Assembly (NCBI RefSeq): GCF_030160275.1
Contig: NZ_BSOA01000020.1
Location: forward strand, 62,001-126,000
Length of the DNA stretch: 64,000 nucleotides
Reading direction: 5' to 3'
Source of the DNA: Dyella flagellata
GTDB lineage: Bacteria; Pseudomonadota; Gammaproteobacteria; Xanthomonadales; Rhodanobacteraceae
How positions within the stretch are numbered: the stretch's first letter is position 1; each line of letters starts with the position of its first letter. Positions 42,833 to 52,788 of the stretch are shown here, piece by piece. The notes beneath the pieces are model-generated. The model saw only the letters and a program-made list of their open reading frames with translations, did not search any database and was not told the origin of the DNA. The translations under genes and the position numbers were made by a program.

Positions 42833-45162
42833 GCCACATCGCTCTCTCCCGATTTTTCCATGGCCTGGCCATCGCGTGGCTGGCGGCTACGAGCGCTGTC
42901 GTTGCAGAGCCCGTCATGCCCCAGTGGTCGTTGCTGCCGCGGCCAGCAAACGCCAGCACCACAACGGGCGCGACCGAAATCGCCAATGGCGCAGTAGTCT
43001 CGGTGCAGGGCGTGGATCGTCAGCAAGTGCGCTCCATAGCAGAGCGGTTCGTGCAACATGTGTCCGATACGAACGACCTGCACCTGCGTGTGGCAACCAC
43101 GAGCACTGCGCGTACTGCGATCACGTTCAACGTGAACCCCGCTGCCCCTGTCGCGGACGAGGCAGGTTATCGCATCACGGTGGACGACAGTGGCATCCTG
43201 GTCACGGCACGTACGCCGCGCGGCGCGTTCTACGGAGGCGTCACGCTATGGCAATTGCTGACACCACCCGGGTGGGTTCGTGGTGCGCCGATCGAGGTTG
43301 CCCATGGTGTCATCGACGATCATCCGCGCTTCGCGTGGCGCGCGTTGCTGCTTGATTCCGGGCGGCACTACCAGAGCGTGGCCGAGATCAAACAGCTGAT
43401 CGACTGGATGTCGCTCAACAAGTTGAACGTGCTGCTCTGGCATCTGACCGAAGACCAAGGCTGGCGCCTGGAAATCCCCCAATATCCCCAGCTCACGAAG
43501 GTCGGCGCATGCCGCAAGGCGGCGGGCTTCGATAGCGAACTGACCGGCTCTGCCGGCCTACCCTATTGCGGCTTTTATACCGAGGCCCAGGCGCGCGACA
43601 TCGTGCGTTATGCCGCTGAGCGCTATGTGGACGTGGTGCCGGAAATCGATCTGCCCGGCCATTCTCAAGCAGCCATCGCCGCCTATCCGTGGCTCGGCGT
43701 CACCGGCAAGCGTCCCGACGTATGGACCGACTGGGGCGTCAGCCCGTGGCTGCTCAAGCCCGATGAAAGGACCTTGCATTTCGTCGACGACGTACTCGAT
43801 GAAGTGCTGCGTCTGTTCCCTTCACGCTACATTTCGATCGGCGGCGACGAGGCGGACAAGCAGCAGTGGAATGCCTCGCCGGAAGTGCAGGCGCAGATGC
43901 ACAAGCTTGGCCTGGCGAGCATGGATCAGCTGCAGGGCTGGTTCACGCTTCAGGTCGCCAAGCATCTCATCGAGCACGGGCGCACCCCGGTGGGCTGGGA
44001 TGACGAGCTGGTTGCCGGTGCGCAACTGCCGGCTTCGGAAGTGGTGATGTCGTGGCACGGCGACGACAACGAGCGCGTGGCGCTGACGGCCATCAAGCAA
44101 GGCCACGACGTGGTCATGACACCGCAGGAATCGCTGTACTTCGATCACTATCAGTCCGACCTGCCCGACGAATGGCCGGGACCACCACCCGCAGCGACGT
44201 TACGGCAAGCCTACGACACGATCGTCATCCCGAACGGTGCGAGTGCCGCCGAAGCTCGCCGCATCATCGGCGTGCAGGCCGGCCTGTGGACCGAGCAGAT
44301 GCCCAGCTTTGCGCATGACCAGCATGCGGTGTTCCCGCGCGTCGCCGCGCTATCGGAGCTTGGCTGGTCACCTTCGAGCGCACACGACTGGAACGGCTTC
44401 CTGCAACGCATGCCGGCAGAACTGGCGCGTTATCGAGCACTCGGTATCGGCTATTCAGATACCGCATTCGCACCAAGCTTTCGCGCAACTGCAACAGCCG
44501 ATCGCGCATTCCGGATCGAGCTATCCAACCAGGCGGGATTCGGGACGATCCGTTACACGACGGATGGCTCCAACCCGACCAAGCAATCTACCCCGTATGC
44601 CCAGCCGCTCATGCTAGCGGTCAACACGACCTTGCGCGCCGCGACCTTTGCACAGGATGGCTTCGAACTTGCCGCGCCGCGCACGCAGGTGCTGGATGAA
44701 ACGACCCTGCTGAGCAGGGACAGCAGCGCACTGACGGCATGCTCCAAACAGCCGGCTTCGCGCTTGCAAGGCAGCAGGCCAGCGAAGGGGCCAAGGCCAG
44801 TCTATTCGGTGGACATCGGCAACGCGTGCTGGCTGTGGCCACAGGTGCAGTTGGATGGCATCAAGCATGTCGCCATGACGGTCGAGCGCATTACATGGCG
44901 CTTTGGCGATGAGGCCAAGGACGCTGTAGTGCGCCGTAGCGCCAGCCCGACCGGCGAGTTCGAGATCCATGTCGATTCCTGCACGGGACCACTGCTTGCC
45001 CGCTTGCCGCTAGAGAGCGCGGCGCAAGTAGAGGGGCCATCGCATCTTGATGCAAAGTTTGCCATGCCGGTGGGGGCCGGCGTTCGCGATCTGTGCGTCT
45101 TCGCTACCGGCGATCCACGCGATGGCCAGTGGGCGTTGGCGCGGATGACATTTTCGAAATAA
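42829..45162 (+). CDS. GH20 beta-N-acetylhexosaminidase
   Basis: A 777-residue exported enzyme (signal FFHGLAIAWLAATSAVVA). The N-terminal GH20b domain occupies about 30-160, and the TIM barrel starts at FAWRALLLDSGRHYQSVAEIKQLIDWM. Barrel motifs are VLLWHLTEDQGWRLEI, DVVPEIDLPGHSQAAIAAYP and ISIGGDEADKQQW, whose Asp340-Glu341 pair is the catalytic polarising Asp and acid/base Glu. LWTEQMPSFAHDQHAVFPR is the end of the barrel. A C-terminal chitobiase-like domain (YTTDGSNPTKQSTPYAQP, about 565-600) is followed by a further domain of about 130 residues of unclear fold. It removes terminal GlcNAc (or GalNAc) from glycans. It is translationally coupled to glk and lies upstream of the TBDR. Confidence 0.93.
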   Translation: MSHIALSRFFHGLAIAWLAATSAVVAEPVMPQWSLLPRPANASTTTGATEIANGAVVSVQGVDRQQVRSIAERFVQHVSDTNDLHLRVATTSTARTAITFNVNPAAPVADEAGYRITVDDSGILVTARTPRGAFYGGVTLWQLLTPPGWVRGAPIEVAHGVIDDHPRFAWRALLLDSGRHYQSVAEIKQLIDWMSLNKLNVLLWHLTEDQGWRLEIPQYPQLTKVGACRKAAGFDSELTGSAGLPYCGFYTEAQARDIVRYAAERYVDVVPEIDLPGHSQAAIAAYPWLGVTGKRPDVWTDWGVSPWLLKPDERTLHFVDDVLDEVLRLFPSRYISIGGDEADKQQWNASPEVQAQMHKLGLASMDQLQGWFTLQVAKHLIEHGRTPVGWDDELVAGAQLPASEVVMSWHGDDNERVALTAIKQGHDVVMTPQESLYFDHYQSDLPDEWPGPPPAATLRQAYDTIVIPNGASAAEARRIIGVQAGLWTEQMPSFAHDQHAVFPRVAALSELGWSPSSAHDWNGFLQRMPAELARYRALGIGYSDTAFAPSFRATATADRAFRIELSNQAGFGTIRYTTDGSNPTKQSTPYAQPLMLAVNTTLRAATFAQDGFELAAPRTQVLDETTLLSRDSSALTACSKQPASRLQGSRPAKGPRPVYSVDIGNACWLWPQVQLDGIKHVAMTVERITWRFGDEAKDAVVRRSASPTGEFEIHVDSCTGPLLARLPLESAAQVEGPSHLDAKFAMPVGAGVRDLCVFATGDPRDGQWALARMTFSK

Positions 45163-45344
45163 GGGAAACGTGGGGCATTCGCTCCGCGTAGTGACCTTGG
45201 CTCACCAGGCCTCGGTCGGGAACAACCGAGAAATAGCATCACCTTCGGCGTGCGAATCCGCAGGCAGCGCCGGGCTACACGCGTTTTTTGCAATACCACG
45301 GAGCATCTGAAATTCGACAGGCAACACCAACGAGGTTAGAGCCC

Positions 45345-48300
45345 ATGTCCACCGCACTTCGCCAACGTCCATTGTCATTTGCCATCACCTTGTCGCTGTT
45401 CGCCGTCGTGTCGACGTCGGCTGCCGCATCGACATCCGCCGATGCCCAGGCAGGCGGGCAAGCAACGCAGGCCACCGCGGCGCAAAGCGCGCCGACGTCG
45501 CCCGAAGCCAAGAAAGCCGACACAAAGAAAGCTGGCCCCAAGTCCGACGGCAACACCGAGGACAAGAATGCGATCACGTTGGCTACTGTGGCTGTCTCCG
45601 GTGTGCGTGCTTCGCAGATGCGCGCAATCGACCTCAAGCGCGAGGCTCCGAACATTCAGGACAGCATCACGGCGGAAAATATCGGCGCGCTGCCCGACAC
45701 CACCATCACCGACTCGCTGCAGCGCGTCACTGGCGTACAGATCAACCGCGATGCCGGCGTAGGTACTTCGGTGGACGTGCGCGGCCTGCCCCAAGTCGGC
45801 ACCATGTTGAACGGCGAAGTGTTCATCACTGCAGACCAGATCGACTCGCAGCAGCCCGACTTCACCATGTTGCCTTCCACGCTGTTCCACGGCGTGGACG
45901 TGGTCAAATCATCCACCGCCAACGAGACCGACGGCGGCATCAGCGGCGCCATCGACCTGCATACCCTGCGCCCCTGGGATCTCCCCAGCGGATTCACCTA
46001 CAGCTATTCGGCTAATGGTGAGCGCGGTAGCAGTACCAGCCATTGGGGGCCTGAGGGCAACGGCCTGATTTCGTACAACGACAGTGGTCATTGGGGCCTG
46101 CTGGTTTCCGCCGATTTCTCCAACACCACGCGGATGAACTCGACCGAGGGCCTGGATCAGTACGGTGTAGTGTTCAATGGCGAGAATGCCGTCAGCGCGG
46201 GTGGCTACAACGGCTTCCTGACCCCGTGGAACGGCGCGCCGATCCCGTCGCAGATCGTTCAAAACGCTGATGGCAGCGTGGACGTCAATGGCGACGGCAA
46301 GTCCAATGGCGTCTTCATGGGCAGCCAGGACATCGGCCTCAATCACATCACCACCCAACGCAAGCGCAAGTCCGGCAATGCCTCGTTCCAGATGGATCTT
46401 GGCCACGGCTTGAGCTTGACCAGCGACTACTTCTACTCGCAACAGCGCGAATTCGATCGCAATTTCGGCATCCAGTTCAACTCCACCAACTGGCAGGGCG
46501 CGACCTACGTGCCGCTGCAATCGCGCGATACCGGCAGCCCCGCCCTCGGCTCCTATGGCACGCCACAGCCGGGCTGGGAAGGCTCACAGATCTTCACCAC
46601 GCAGGTGTACGAGAAGTGGCCGGGCGACGTGGAGTCGTACTCGCAGATCATCCAGAAGAGTTCGGTAGCGAAGAACCTCAACCTCCAGCTGGATTACGAC
46701 GACGGCGGACCTTTCACGGCAAGCGTGCGTGGCATCCATGACACGGCGTCACAGTCGAACGTCGAAACCGACATCAACATTTCCGATTCCGACGGCGCCC
46801 TATGGCCCAACGTGCTGATGCCTGGCGTGCCTGCCAACGCCGTGCCGCCGGGTACCTTCGTCTACCCAGCGCAATTGGGCGGCAACCGCGTGTTCAACGC
46901 CAATGGTGTTCCCCAAAACACGATTCCGATCATCGCGGACTTCGGTGGCCGCTATATCAAGGTCAGCATGCCAGCGTCGCTGGCGGCTGATTTCGCCAAC
47001 CCCAACGGCTGGACCATGAAGACGCTGGAGTCCTCCGGCGACTACAACCGCAAGGTAGCGCTGAACGCATTGCGCTTCGACGGGCAATACGATTTCCAGG
47101 ATGGCATCAAGCTCGAATTCGGCCTGCGCAACAGCAACCGCAGCGCCGACAACGTCGGCTGGACGCTGGAAACACCCGTCTACGCCGGCATCGGCGCAAC
47201 CGATCCAAACGGATGCCTGGTGCGCTATGTCGGTGCCGACGTGGTGATGGATAGCGGCGCCTGCACGGCGGGCAACGCGCTGGGCTATTACCGCGCAGGA
47301 CCGCTGTCTGCGATATCGATGCCCAATACCGCCGCGCCGCTGGCGGGCAATTTCAAACAGTACACCAACCTGCTTGGCTCGGGCATCAATTTCTGGGCGG
47401 TCGATCCCAACGCCTTGGTCAATCCCGTTTCGTACTGGAAGTCGCTCTACCCCAACACCGTCGAGGTGGGTGAGCCGGGAACGACCTGGGGCGTGGGGCT
47501 GAAGGAGCTATCGGGTTATCTGCAGGCCGATTTCAATGGCAACCTCGGCGACATGTCGTACAGCGGCAACGTCGGCGTGCGCATGATCCACACCAATCTG
47601 GACGTTAGCCAGCACCTGAGCGGCGCACCGGGTTCGTATGGCGACGAACCTGCCGACGCGGGCACCTCGGTCACCAAGCGCAGTTACAACGACGTGCTGC
47701 CGTCGCTCAATTTCTCGCTGGACCTGACCGACAGTCTGAAGTTCCGACTGGCCTATTCCAAGAACATGATGCCGCTGGATCTGAGCACCTGGGCGGGCGG
47801 TCTGCAGTTGAACTACTCGCTCGCAGAGACGCCGCAGGGGCCGATCTTCCGCGTCTCCAATGGCACATCGACCGGCAACCCGAACCTCAACCCGTGGCGC
47901 TCCACCAACTATGGCGCATCGCTGGAGTACTACATCAATCCCACCAGCATGCTCAGCCTCGCCCTGTTCCGCATCAACGTGGAAAGTTTCATCAAGAACG
48001 GTAGCGTCACCAACTGCACCCTGCCGGACGAAGACGGCGTGGTCCGCAATCATTGCATCGTGATTACCGAACCGGTGCAAGGCACCGGCAACAGCATCCA
48101 GGGTGCTGAGTTCGATTACCGCCAGGGCTTCACCTTCCTGCCGGGCATTTTGTCCAAGACGGGCATGGAAGTGAACGCCACCTATGCACCGAGCAACTCG
48201 GGCGAAAGAGACCTCTCCGGCCAAAAGATTCCCTTTCAGGACAACTCCACCAAGTCCGGCAACTTTATCCTGTGGTATCAGGACGGCCACTTCCAGGCTC

Positions 48301-48560
48301 GCCTCGCCTACAACTACCGTTCGCGGCGAGCGGTGATGGATAGCGTGGGCGGCATCACCGGCATGGAGATGTACGAAGCGCCGCAGAAGTACCTCGATGC
48401 GTCGATTTCCTACAAGTTCAACAAATATGCCGAGGTGTTCCTGGACGGTACCAATCTTACCAACGAGTACCAGCATTACTATCTGGTGTGGCCCGACCAG
48501 CCTGCGCACTCGACTTTTTCCGAGCGCATGTTCATGTTGGGCATCCGCGGCCAGTGGTAA
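45345..48560 (+). CDS. TonB-dependent outer-membrane receptor (amino-sugar glycan locus)
   Basis: A 1071-residue TBDR. GAGG lies before the ATG at 45345. The signal is AITLSLFAVVSTSAAAST, followed by an Ala/Gln/Lys-rich linker. The plug begins near residue 75 (ITLATVAVSGVRASQMRAIDLKREAPNIQDSITAENIGALPDTTITDSLQRVTGVQINRD), typical of glycan-type receptors. The barrel ends SERMFMLGIRGQW, with a terminal aromatic residue (Trp rather than Phe). It would import oligosaccharides produced outside the cell by the GH20 and GH2 enzymes. A perfect 19-bp hairpin lies 40 bp after its stop. Confidence 0.93.
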   Translation: MSTALRQRPLSFAITLSLFAVVSTSAAASTSADAQAGGQATQATAAQSAPTSPEAKKADTKKAGPKSDGNTEDKNAITLATVAVSGVRASQMRAIDLKREAPNIQDSITAENIGALPDTTITDSLQRVTGVQINRDAGVGTSVDVRGLPQVGTMLNGEVFITADQIDSQQPDFTMLPSTLFHGVDVVKSSTANETDGGISGAIDLHTLRPWDLPSGFTYSYSANGERGSSTSHWGPEGNGLISYNDSGHWGLLVSADFSNTTRMNSTEGLDQYGVVFNGENAVSAGGYNGFLTPWNGAPIPSQIVQNADGSVDVNGDGKSNGVFMGSQDIGLNHITTQRKRKSGNASFQMDLGHGLSLTSDYFYSQQREFDRNFGIQFNSTNWQGATYVPLQSRDTGSPALGSYGTPQPGWEGSQIFTTQVYEKWPGDVESYSQIIQKSSVAKNLNLQLDYDDGGPFTASVRGIHDTASQSNVETDINISDSDGALWPNVLMPGVPANAVPPGTFVYPAQLGGNRVFNANGVPQNTIPIIADFGGRYIKVSMPASLAADFANPNGWTMKTLESSGDYNRKVALNALRFDGQYDFQDGIKLEFGLRNSNRSADNVGWTLETPVYAGIGATDPNGCLVRYVGADVVMDSGACTAGNALGYYRAGPLSAISMPNTAAPLAGNFKQYTNLLGSGINFWAVDPNALVNPVSYWKSLYPNTVEVGEPGTTWGVGLKELSGYLQADFNGNLGDMSYSGNVGVRMIHTNLDVSQHLSGAPGSYGDEPADAGTSVTKRSYNDVLPSLNFSLDLTDSLKFRLAYSKNMMPLDLSTWAGGLQLNYSLAETPQGPIFRVSNGTSTGNPNLNPWRSTNYGASLEYYINPTSMLSLALFRINVESFIKNGSVTNCTLPDEDGVVRNHCIVITEPVQGTGNSIQGAEFDYRQGFTFLPGILSKTGMEVNATYAPSNSGERDLSGQKIPFQDNSTKSGNFILWYQDGHFQARLAYNYRSRRAVMDSVGGITGMEMYEAPQKYLDASISYKFNKYAEVFLDGTNLTNEYQHYYLVWPDQPAHSTFSERMFMLGIRGQW

Positions 48561-48600
48561 CCGGAGTAGAAAAGATCGCTTGTTAAACCTATGCCTGATG

Positions 48601-48642
48601 TCTCGCTCGTCATTCCGGCGAAGGCCGGAATGACGAGCGAGA
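48601..48642. repeat. Perfect 19-bp inverted repeat (GTCATTCCGGC family)
   Basis: Arms 48601-48619 and 48624-48642 are exact reverse complements around GAAG; the core is CGTCATTCCGGCGAAGGCCG. Partial copies of the same core occur near 54714 (GTCATTCCGACGTAGGCCG) and 63033 (CGTCATTCCGGCGAA). It lies between the TBDR and APC-permease genes and could attenuate transcription between them. Confidence 0.8.
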
Positions 48643-48676
48643 AAGGCCAATCGCAACCCACCACCACAAGGCAAGC

Positions 48677-50065
48677 ATGCTCGATTCCAGCGCGCCCCCG
48701 CCCGTTCGCGACAACGCCTTCCATCGTTCCATCGGCCTGTTCTCGGGAACGGCGATCAACATGACCCAGATGTGCGGCATTGGGCCGTTCATCACCATCC
48801 CCATCATGGTCGCCGCGATGGGCGGTCCACAGGCGGTCATTGGCTGGATCGCCGGCGCCATCCTGGCCATGGCCGATGGCCTGGTGTGGGCCGAACTCGG
48901 GGCGGCCATGCCAGGGTCCGGCGGCACCTATGTCTACCTGCGCGAAGCATTCCAATACCGCACCGGCAAGCTAATGCCGTTCCTGTTCATCTGGACAATG
49001 CTGCTGGCCATTCCTCTGCTGATGTCCACCGGCATCATCGGCATGGTGGAATACCTGGAATTCTTTTTCCCGAAACTTGGCTGGTGGCCGTTGCATCTGA
49101 TCGGCCTTGCGGCGATTGCCATCGTCACCTGGCTGCTGTATCGCCGTATCGAATCGGTTCGCTCGATCACCATCGGGCTGTGGGTCATCATGCTGGTCTC
49201 CGTAGTCGGCGTGGCGTCGGCTGGCTTCTCGCACTTCCATCCGGGTTTCGCCTTTAGCTACCCAGCCGGCACTTTTAGCAGCCACTTCTTCGTAGGGCTT
49301 GGTGCCGGGCTGATCATCGGCATTTACGACTATCTCGGCTACAACACCACGGCTTACATCGGCGACGAGTTGCGCAACCCAGGCCGAACCATGCCCGGCT
49401 CCATCATCGTCTCGGTGATCGCAATGATGGTTGTCTACCTGTTGCTCAACATCAGCGTGCTCGGCGTGGCGCCTTGGCAAGACATCGCCCAATCCAAGTC
49501 GGTGGCTTCGCTGGTGGTGGAACGTAGTTGGGGGCACCCGGCCGCCGCGGTCATGACTGTCCTCATCATTGTGACGGCGTTCGCCTCGGTGTTCACCGGT
49601 CTGCTGGGCGGCTCGCGCGTGCCATTCCAGGCAGCGCAGGACAAGGTATTTTTATCGGTGTTCGCGCGCCTGCACGCCAAGCACGGCTTTCCGCATGTGG
49701 CGCTGCTCACGATGGGTGTGGTGACGGCCATCGGCACATTCTTTGACCTCACCGAAGTGATCAACATGCTGCTGGCCACAACCATCATCGTGCAGTCCAT
49801 CGCGCAAATTGCCGCGCTGGTCGTGCTGCGCAAACGCCAGCCGAATCTAGCGCGCCCGTACAAGCAATGGCTTTACCCGGTGCCATGCGCGATTGCGCTA
49901 GCGGGGTGGGTCTACGTATACGTGTCTGCCTCCACGTTGTCGCTGATCCTGTCCGGCATCTGGATCGTCGCCGGCCTCGTGGTGTTCGCGGCCTGGGCCA
50001 AGATCAACCAGTCGTGGCCGTTCGCGCCTGTTGAAATACGCGAAATCTATGTTGGGGAACCGTGA
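48677..50065 (+). CDS. APC-superfamily permease (amino acid / amino-sugar type)
   Basis: A 462-residue transporter with 12 predicted helices. The start MLDSSAPPPVRDNAFHRSIGLFSGTAINMTQMCGIGPFITIPIMVAAMGG contains the GIGPF helix-1 motif of APC carriers. Other landmarks are GLVWAELGAAMPGSGGTYVYLREAF and YDYLGYNTTAYIGDELRNPGRTMP. This family carries amino acids and related cationic amines by proton symport. In this locus it could bring glucosamine or a small amino sugar across the inner membrane, which is an inference from position, as it is flanked by a TBDR and a GH2 enzyme. The GH2 start follows after 4 bp. Confidence 0.85.
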   Translation: MLDSSAPPPVRDNAFHRSIGLFSGTAINMTQMCGIGPFITIPIMVAAMGGPQAVIGWIAGAILAMADGLVWAELGAAMPGSGGTYVYLREAFQYRTGKLMPFLFIWTMLLAIPLLMSTGIIGMVEYLEFFFPKLGWWPLHLIGLAAIAIVTWLLYRRIESVRSITIGLWVIMLVSVVGVASAGFSHFHPGFAFSYPAGTFSSHFFVGLGAGLIIGIYDYLGYNTTAYIGDELRNPGRTMPGSIIVSVIAMMVVYLLLNISVLGVAPWQDIAQSKSVASLVVERSWGHPAAAVMTVLIIVTAFASVFTGLLGGSRVPFQAAQDKVFLSVFARLHAKHGFPHVALLTMGVVTAIGTFFDLTEVINMLLATTIIVQSIAQIAALVVLRKRQPNLARPYKQWLYPVPCAIALAGWVYVYVSASTLSLILSGIWIVAGLVVFAAWAKINQSWPFAPVEIREIYVGEP

Positions 50066-50069
50066 CGCC

Positions 50070-52772
50070 ATGCAAACTCCAGTCAAGCATGCGCTTTGGA
50101 TGATGGCCGCGATGCTGGCATCCGCCGCACACGCCCAAACAAGCTACGCCCCTACTCAGGTAAGCGCCGACGCCGGCTCCACCACTGCCATTGCGCATTG
50201 GCAAATTCAAGACAGCGCGAAGGCGCAACAAAGCGGCGCTGAAATCGCTTCTTTCGGCTACTCCACCGAGGGCTGGTACCCGGTGAGCGGCCGAGCGACC
50301 GTCATGGCCGGGCTGATGGAAAACGGCGCCTACAAGAACGACGTGTTCTACAGCGACAACCTGCGTGCGGTGCAGGTGCCGGACGCCAGCGGCAACCTGT
50401 TTGTGACGCCTTGGTGGTACCGCAGCGAATTCACGCTACCGAAGAACCGGGCGGGGAAGCATACACTGCTGCGCACCAACGGCATGATCGCGAGCGCCGA
50501 CGTGTGGGTAAACGGGCATCGGGTCGCCGACCATGCCACTGTCGCTGGCGCCTATCCCGTGCACGAGCTCGACGTCACGAACTGGGTTCAAACCGGCGCC
50601 AACATCCTCGCCATGCAAGTGCACCCGGCCGATCCAAGAAAGAGCCTGTCGATAGGCTGGGTGGACTGGAACCCTACCCCGCCGGACAACAATATGGGCC
50701 CATGGCGCGGCGTCGACATCGTGCAGACCGGCCCTGTCGAACTGAGCTTTCCCCAGGTGCTCTCAGCACTTTCGCTGCCCGACCTCTCGCGCGCCTCGTT
50801 GACCGTAAAGGTGAGCGCAAAGAATCTGGACACGGTGGCGCATGACGCGACGATCAACGGTACCGTGGCCGGCGTTTCTTTGCAGCAGACCATCCACCTC
50901 GCGCCCGGACAAACTCAAGTCGTTTCGTTCTCGCCCAAGACTACGTCCGGCCTCGCGCTGGATCACCCGAAGATCTGGTGGCCGATCGGTATGGGCGAGC
51001 ATCCGCTGTATCAAGTGGAGATCACCGCTGCGGTCGATGGCGCAACATCCGACCGGGCCACGGCGACGTTCGGCATACGCAGCGTCAGTTCGAGCCTGAC
51101 CAAGCAGGGCTACCGCCAGTTCGTCATCAATGGGAAACCATTGCTGATTCGCGGCGCGGGCTGGGCACCGGACATGTTCCTGCGTAACAACCCCGCTCGC
51201 ATGGAAGCCGAGTTCAACTACGTCGTCAACCTTGGCCTCAACACCATCCGCAGCGAAGGCAAGCTGGAGAACCAGCACTTCTACGATCTTGCCGACCGCA
51301 ACGGCATTTTGGTACTGGCGGGCTGGGAATGCTGCGACAAATGGGAGTCGGCCGCCAAGACCGGCGGCGAACCTTGGAGTGCCGCCGACGAAAAGGTGGC
51401 GGAAAACTCCATGGCCAGCGAAGCACGCCTGCTTCGCAACCATCCATCGGTGATCGGCTTCCTGATCGGTAGCGACAATGCGCCACCGCCGCCCATCGCG
51501 AAGCTGTATGTCGATGCGCTACGCGCTGCGGATTGGTCCCTACCCGTCATCTCTGCGGCCAGCGACCAGGCGACCGCGGAAACCGGCTCTTCCGGCATGA
51601 AGATGGCCGGGCCGTACGACTGGATACCGCCAGCTTATTGGTACGCCGACAAGCTGGGTGGTGCATTCGGCTTTGACTCCGAGGTCAGCGCGGGCGCCGA
51701 CATCCCGCGAGTGGAAGACCTGGTGCGCATGCTGTCACCGCAGGAGCAGGAGGCGCTGTGGAAATATCCGAATGCGCGGCAATACCACGCATCCGCGGAC
51801 TGGTCGCCATTCGCCGTACTGACTCCCTTCGACAAGGCACTGGCCCATCGCTATGGCGCACCCGTGAGTCTTGCCGATTATGTCGCCAAGGCCCAGCTCG
51901 ACAACTACGACAACGTGCGCGCTCAGTTCGAGGCTTTCAACGCACGCATGGATGCGGCCAAGCCCGCGACAGGCGTCATCTACTGGATGCTCAATAACGC
52001 CTGGCCTTCGTTGCACTGGCATCTCTACGACTACTTCATGAATCCCGCCGGGGCCTATTTCGGTGCCAAGAAAGCCAACGAGCTGGTGCACATCCAGTAT
52101 TCGTACGACTCCAAGAGCATAGTGTTGGTTAACCACGCGCTTGACGACATCCATGGCGTACAAGCAAGCATTCGCGTACGCAATCTGGACGGCAGCGTGC
52201 GGTACGAGAAACACCTGCGGGGCATCGACCTAGCTGGAAACCACACCCGGTCGTTGGCAACACTGCCGACCATCGCCGGCCTGTCAGCTGCGTACTTCAT
52301 CGAACTCGACCTCGCTTCCGCCGACGGTACGCCGATCAGCCGGAACGTCTACTGGCTGTCCACTCGACCGGATACGCTCGATTGGGCGCATTCGAACTGG
52401 TACCTTACCCCGGTGACGCAGTATGCCGACCTGACCGCGCTGCAGTCGTTGCCAACTGCGACGAGCGAGGTCCGTGCAACGACGCGGCGCGAGGGAAATG
52501 ATGACGTCACCACGGTCACGCTGTCGGTGCCCGCATCGTCCAAAGCGGTGGCTCTGTTCCAGCACGTGTCGATCCGGCGTGGTGCGCATGGCGATCTTGC
52601 GCTACCGATAAGGTGGAATGACAATGACCTCACGCTTTGGCCCGGCGAATCGAAGAGCCTGACCGCGCGATACGAAGCTCGGGGAACGGCGGTACCGGTA
52701 GTTGAAGTGAGTGGGTGGAACAGTCCGGCCCAAAGCGTTCCGGCGGCCGTCACGCAGAAGGCAGATCCTTGA
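50070..52772 (+). CDS. GH2 glycoside hydrolase, exo-beta-D-glucosaminidase-like
   Basis: A 900-residue secreted GH2 enzyme (signal HALWMMAAMLASAAHAQ). The N-terminal jelly roll contains WYPVSGRATVMAGLMENG and WWYRSEFTLP, followed by Ig-like domains and the TIM barrel (FVINGKPLLIRGAGWAPDMFLR; NTIRSEGKLENQHFYDLADRNGILVLAGWECCDKWE). Where most GH2 enzymes have the acid/base Glu after Asn, this protein has IGSDNAPP (Ser468-Asp469), and the nucleophile region reads FDSEVSAG (Glu538). Both match the exo-beta-D-glucosaminidase (CsxA-like) group rather than classical beta-galactosidase or beta-mannosidase. It would remove GlcN from the non-reducing end. Endo-beta-mannosidase-like activity is the main alternative. 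It follows the permease gene by 4 bp. Confidence 0.85.
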   Translation: MQTPVKHALWMMAAMLASAAHAQTSYAPTQVSADAGSTTAIAHWQIQDSAKAQQSGAEIASFGYSTEGWYPVSGRATVMAGLMENGAYKNDVFYSDNLRAVQVPDASGNLFVTPWWYRSEFTLPKNRAGKHTLLRTNGMIASADVWVNGHRVADHATVAGAYPVHELDVTNWVQTGANILAMQVHPADPRKSLSIGWVDWNPTPPDNNMGPWRGVDIVQTGPVELSFPQVLSALSLPDLSRASLTVKVSAKNLDTVAHDATINGTVAGVSLQQTIHLAPGQTQVVSFSPKTTSGLALDHPKIWWPIGMGEHPLYQVEITAAVDGATSDRATATFGIRSVSSSLTKQGYRQFVINGKPLLIRGAGWAPDMFLRNNPARMEAEFNYVVNLGLNTIRSEGKLENQHFYDLADRNGILVLAGWECCDKWESAAKTGGEPWSAADEKVAENSMASEARLLRNHPSVIGFLIGSDNAPPPPIAKLYVDALRAADWSLPVISAASDQATAETGSSGMKMAGPYDWIPPAYWYADKLGGAFGFDSEVSAGADIPRVEDLVRMLSPQEQEALWKYPNARQYHASADWSPFAVLTPFDKALAHRYGAPVSLADYVAKAQLDNYDNVRAQFEAFNARMDAAKPATGVIYWMLNNAWPSLHWHLYDYFMNPAGAYFGAKKANELVHIQYSYDSKSIVLVNHALDDIHGVQASIRVRNLDGSVRYEKHLRGIDLAGNHTRSLATLPTIAGLSAAYFIELDLASADGTPISRNVYWLSTRPDTLDWAHSNWYLTPVTQYADLTALQSLPTATSEVRATTRREGNDDVTTVTLSVPASSKAVALFQHVSIRRGAHGDLALPIRWNDNDLTLWPGESKSLTARYEARGTAVPVVEVSGWNSPAQSVPAAVTQKADP

Positions 52773-52788
52773 AGACACAAAGACTTCC

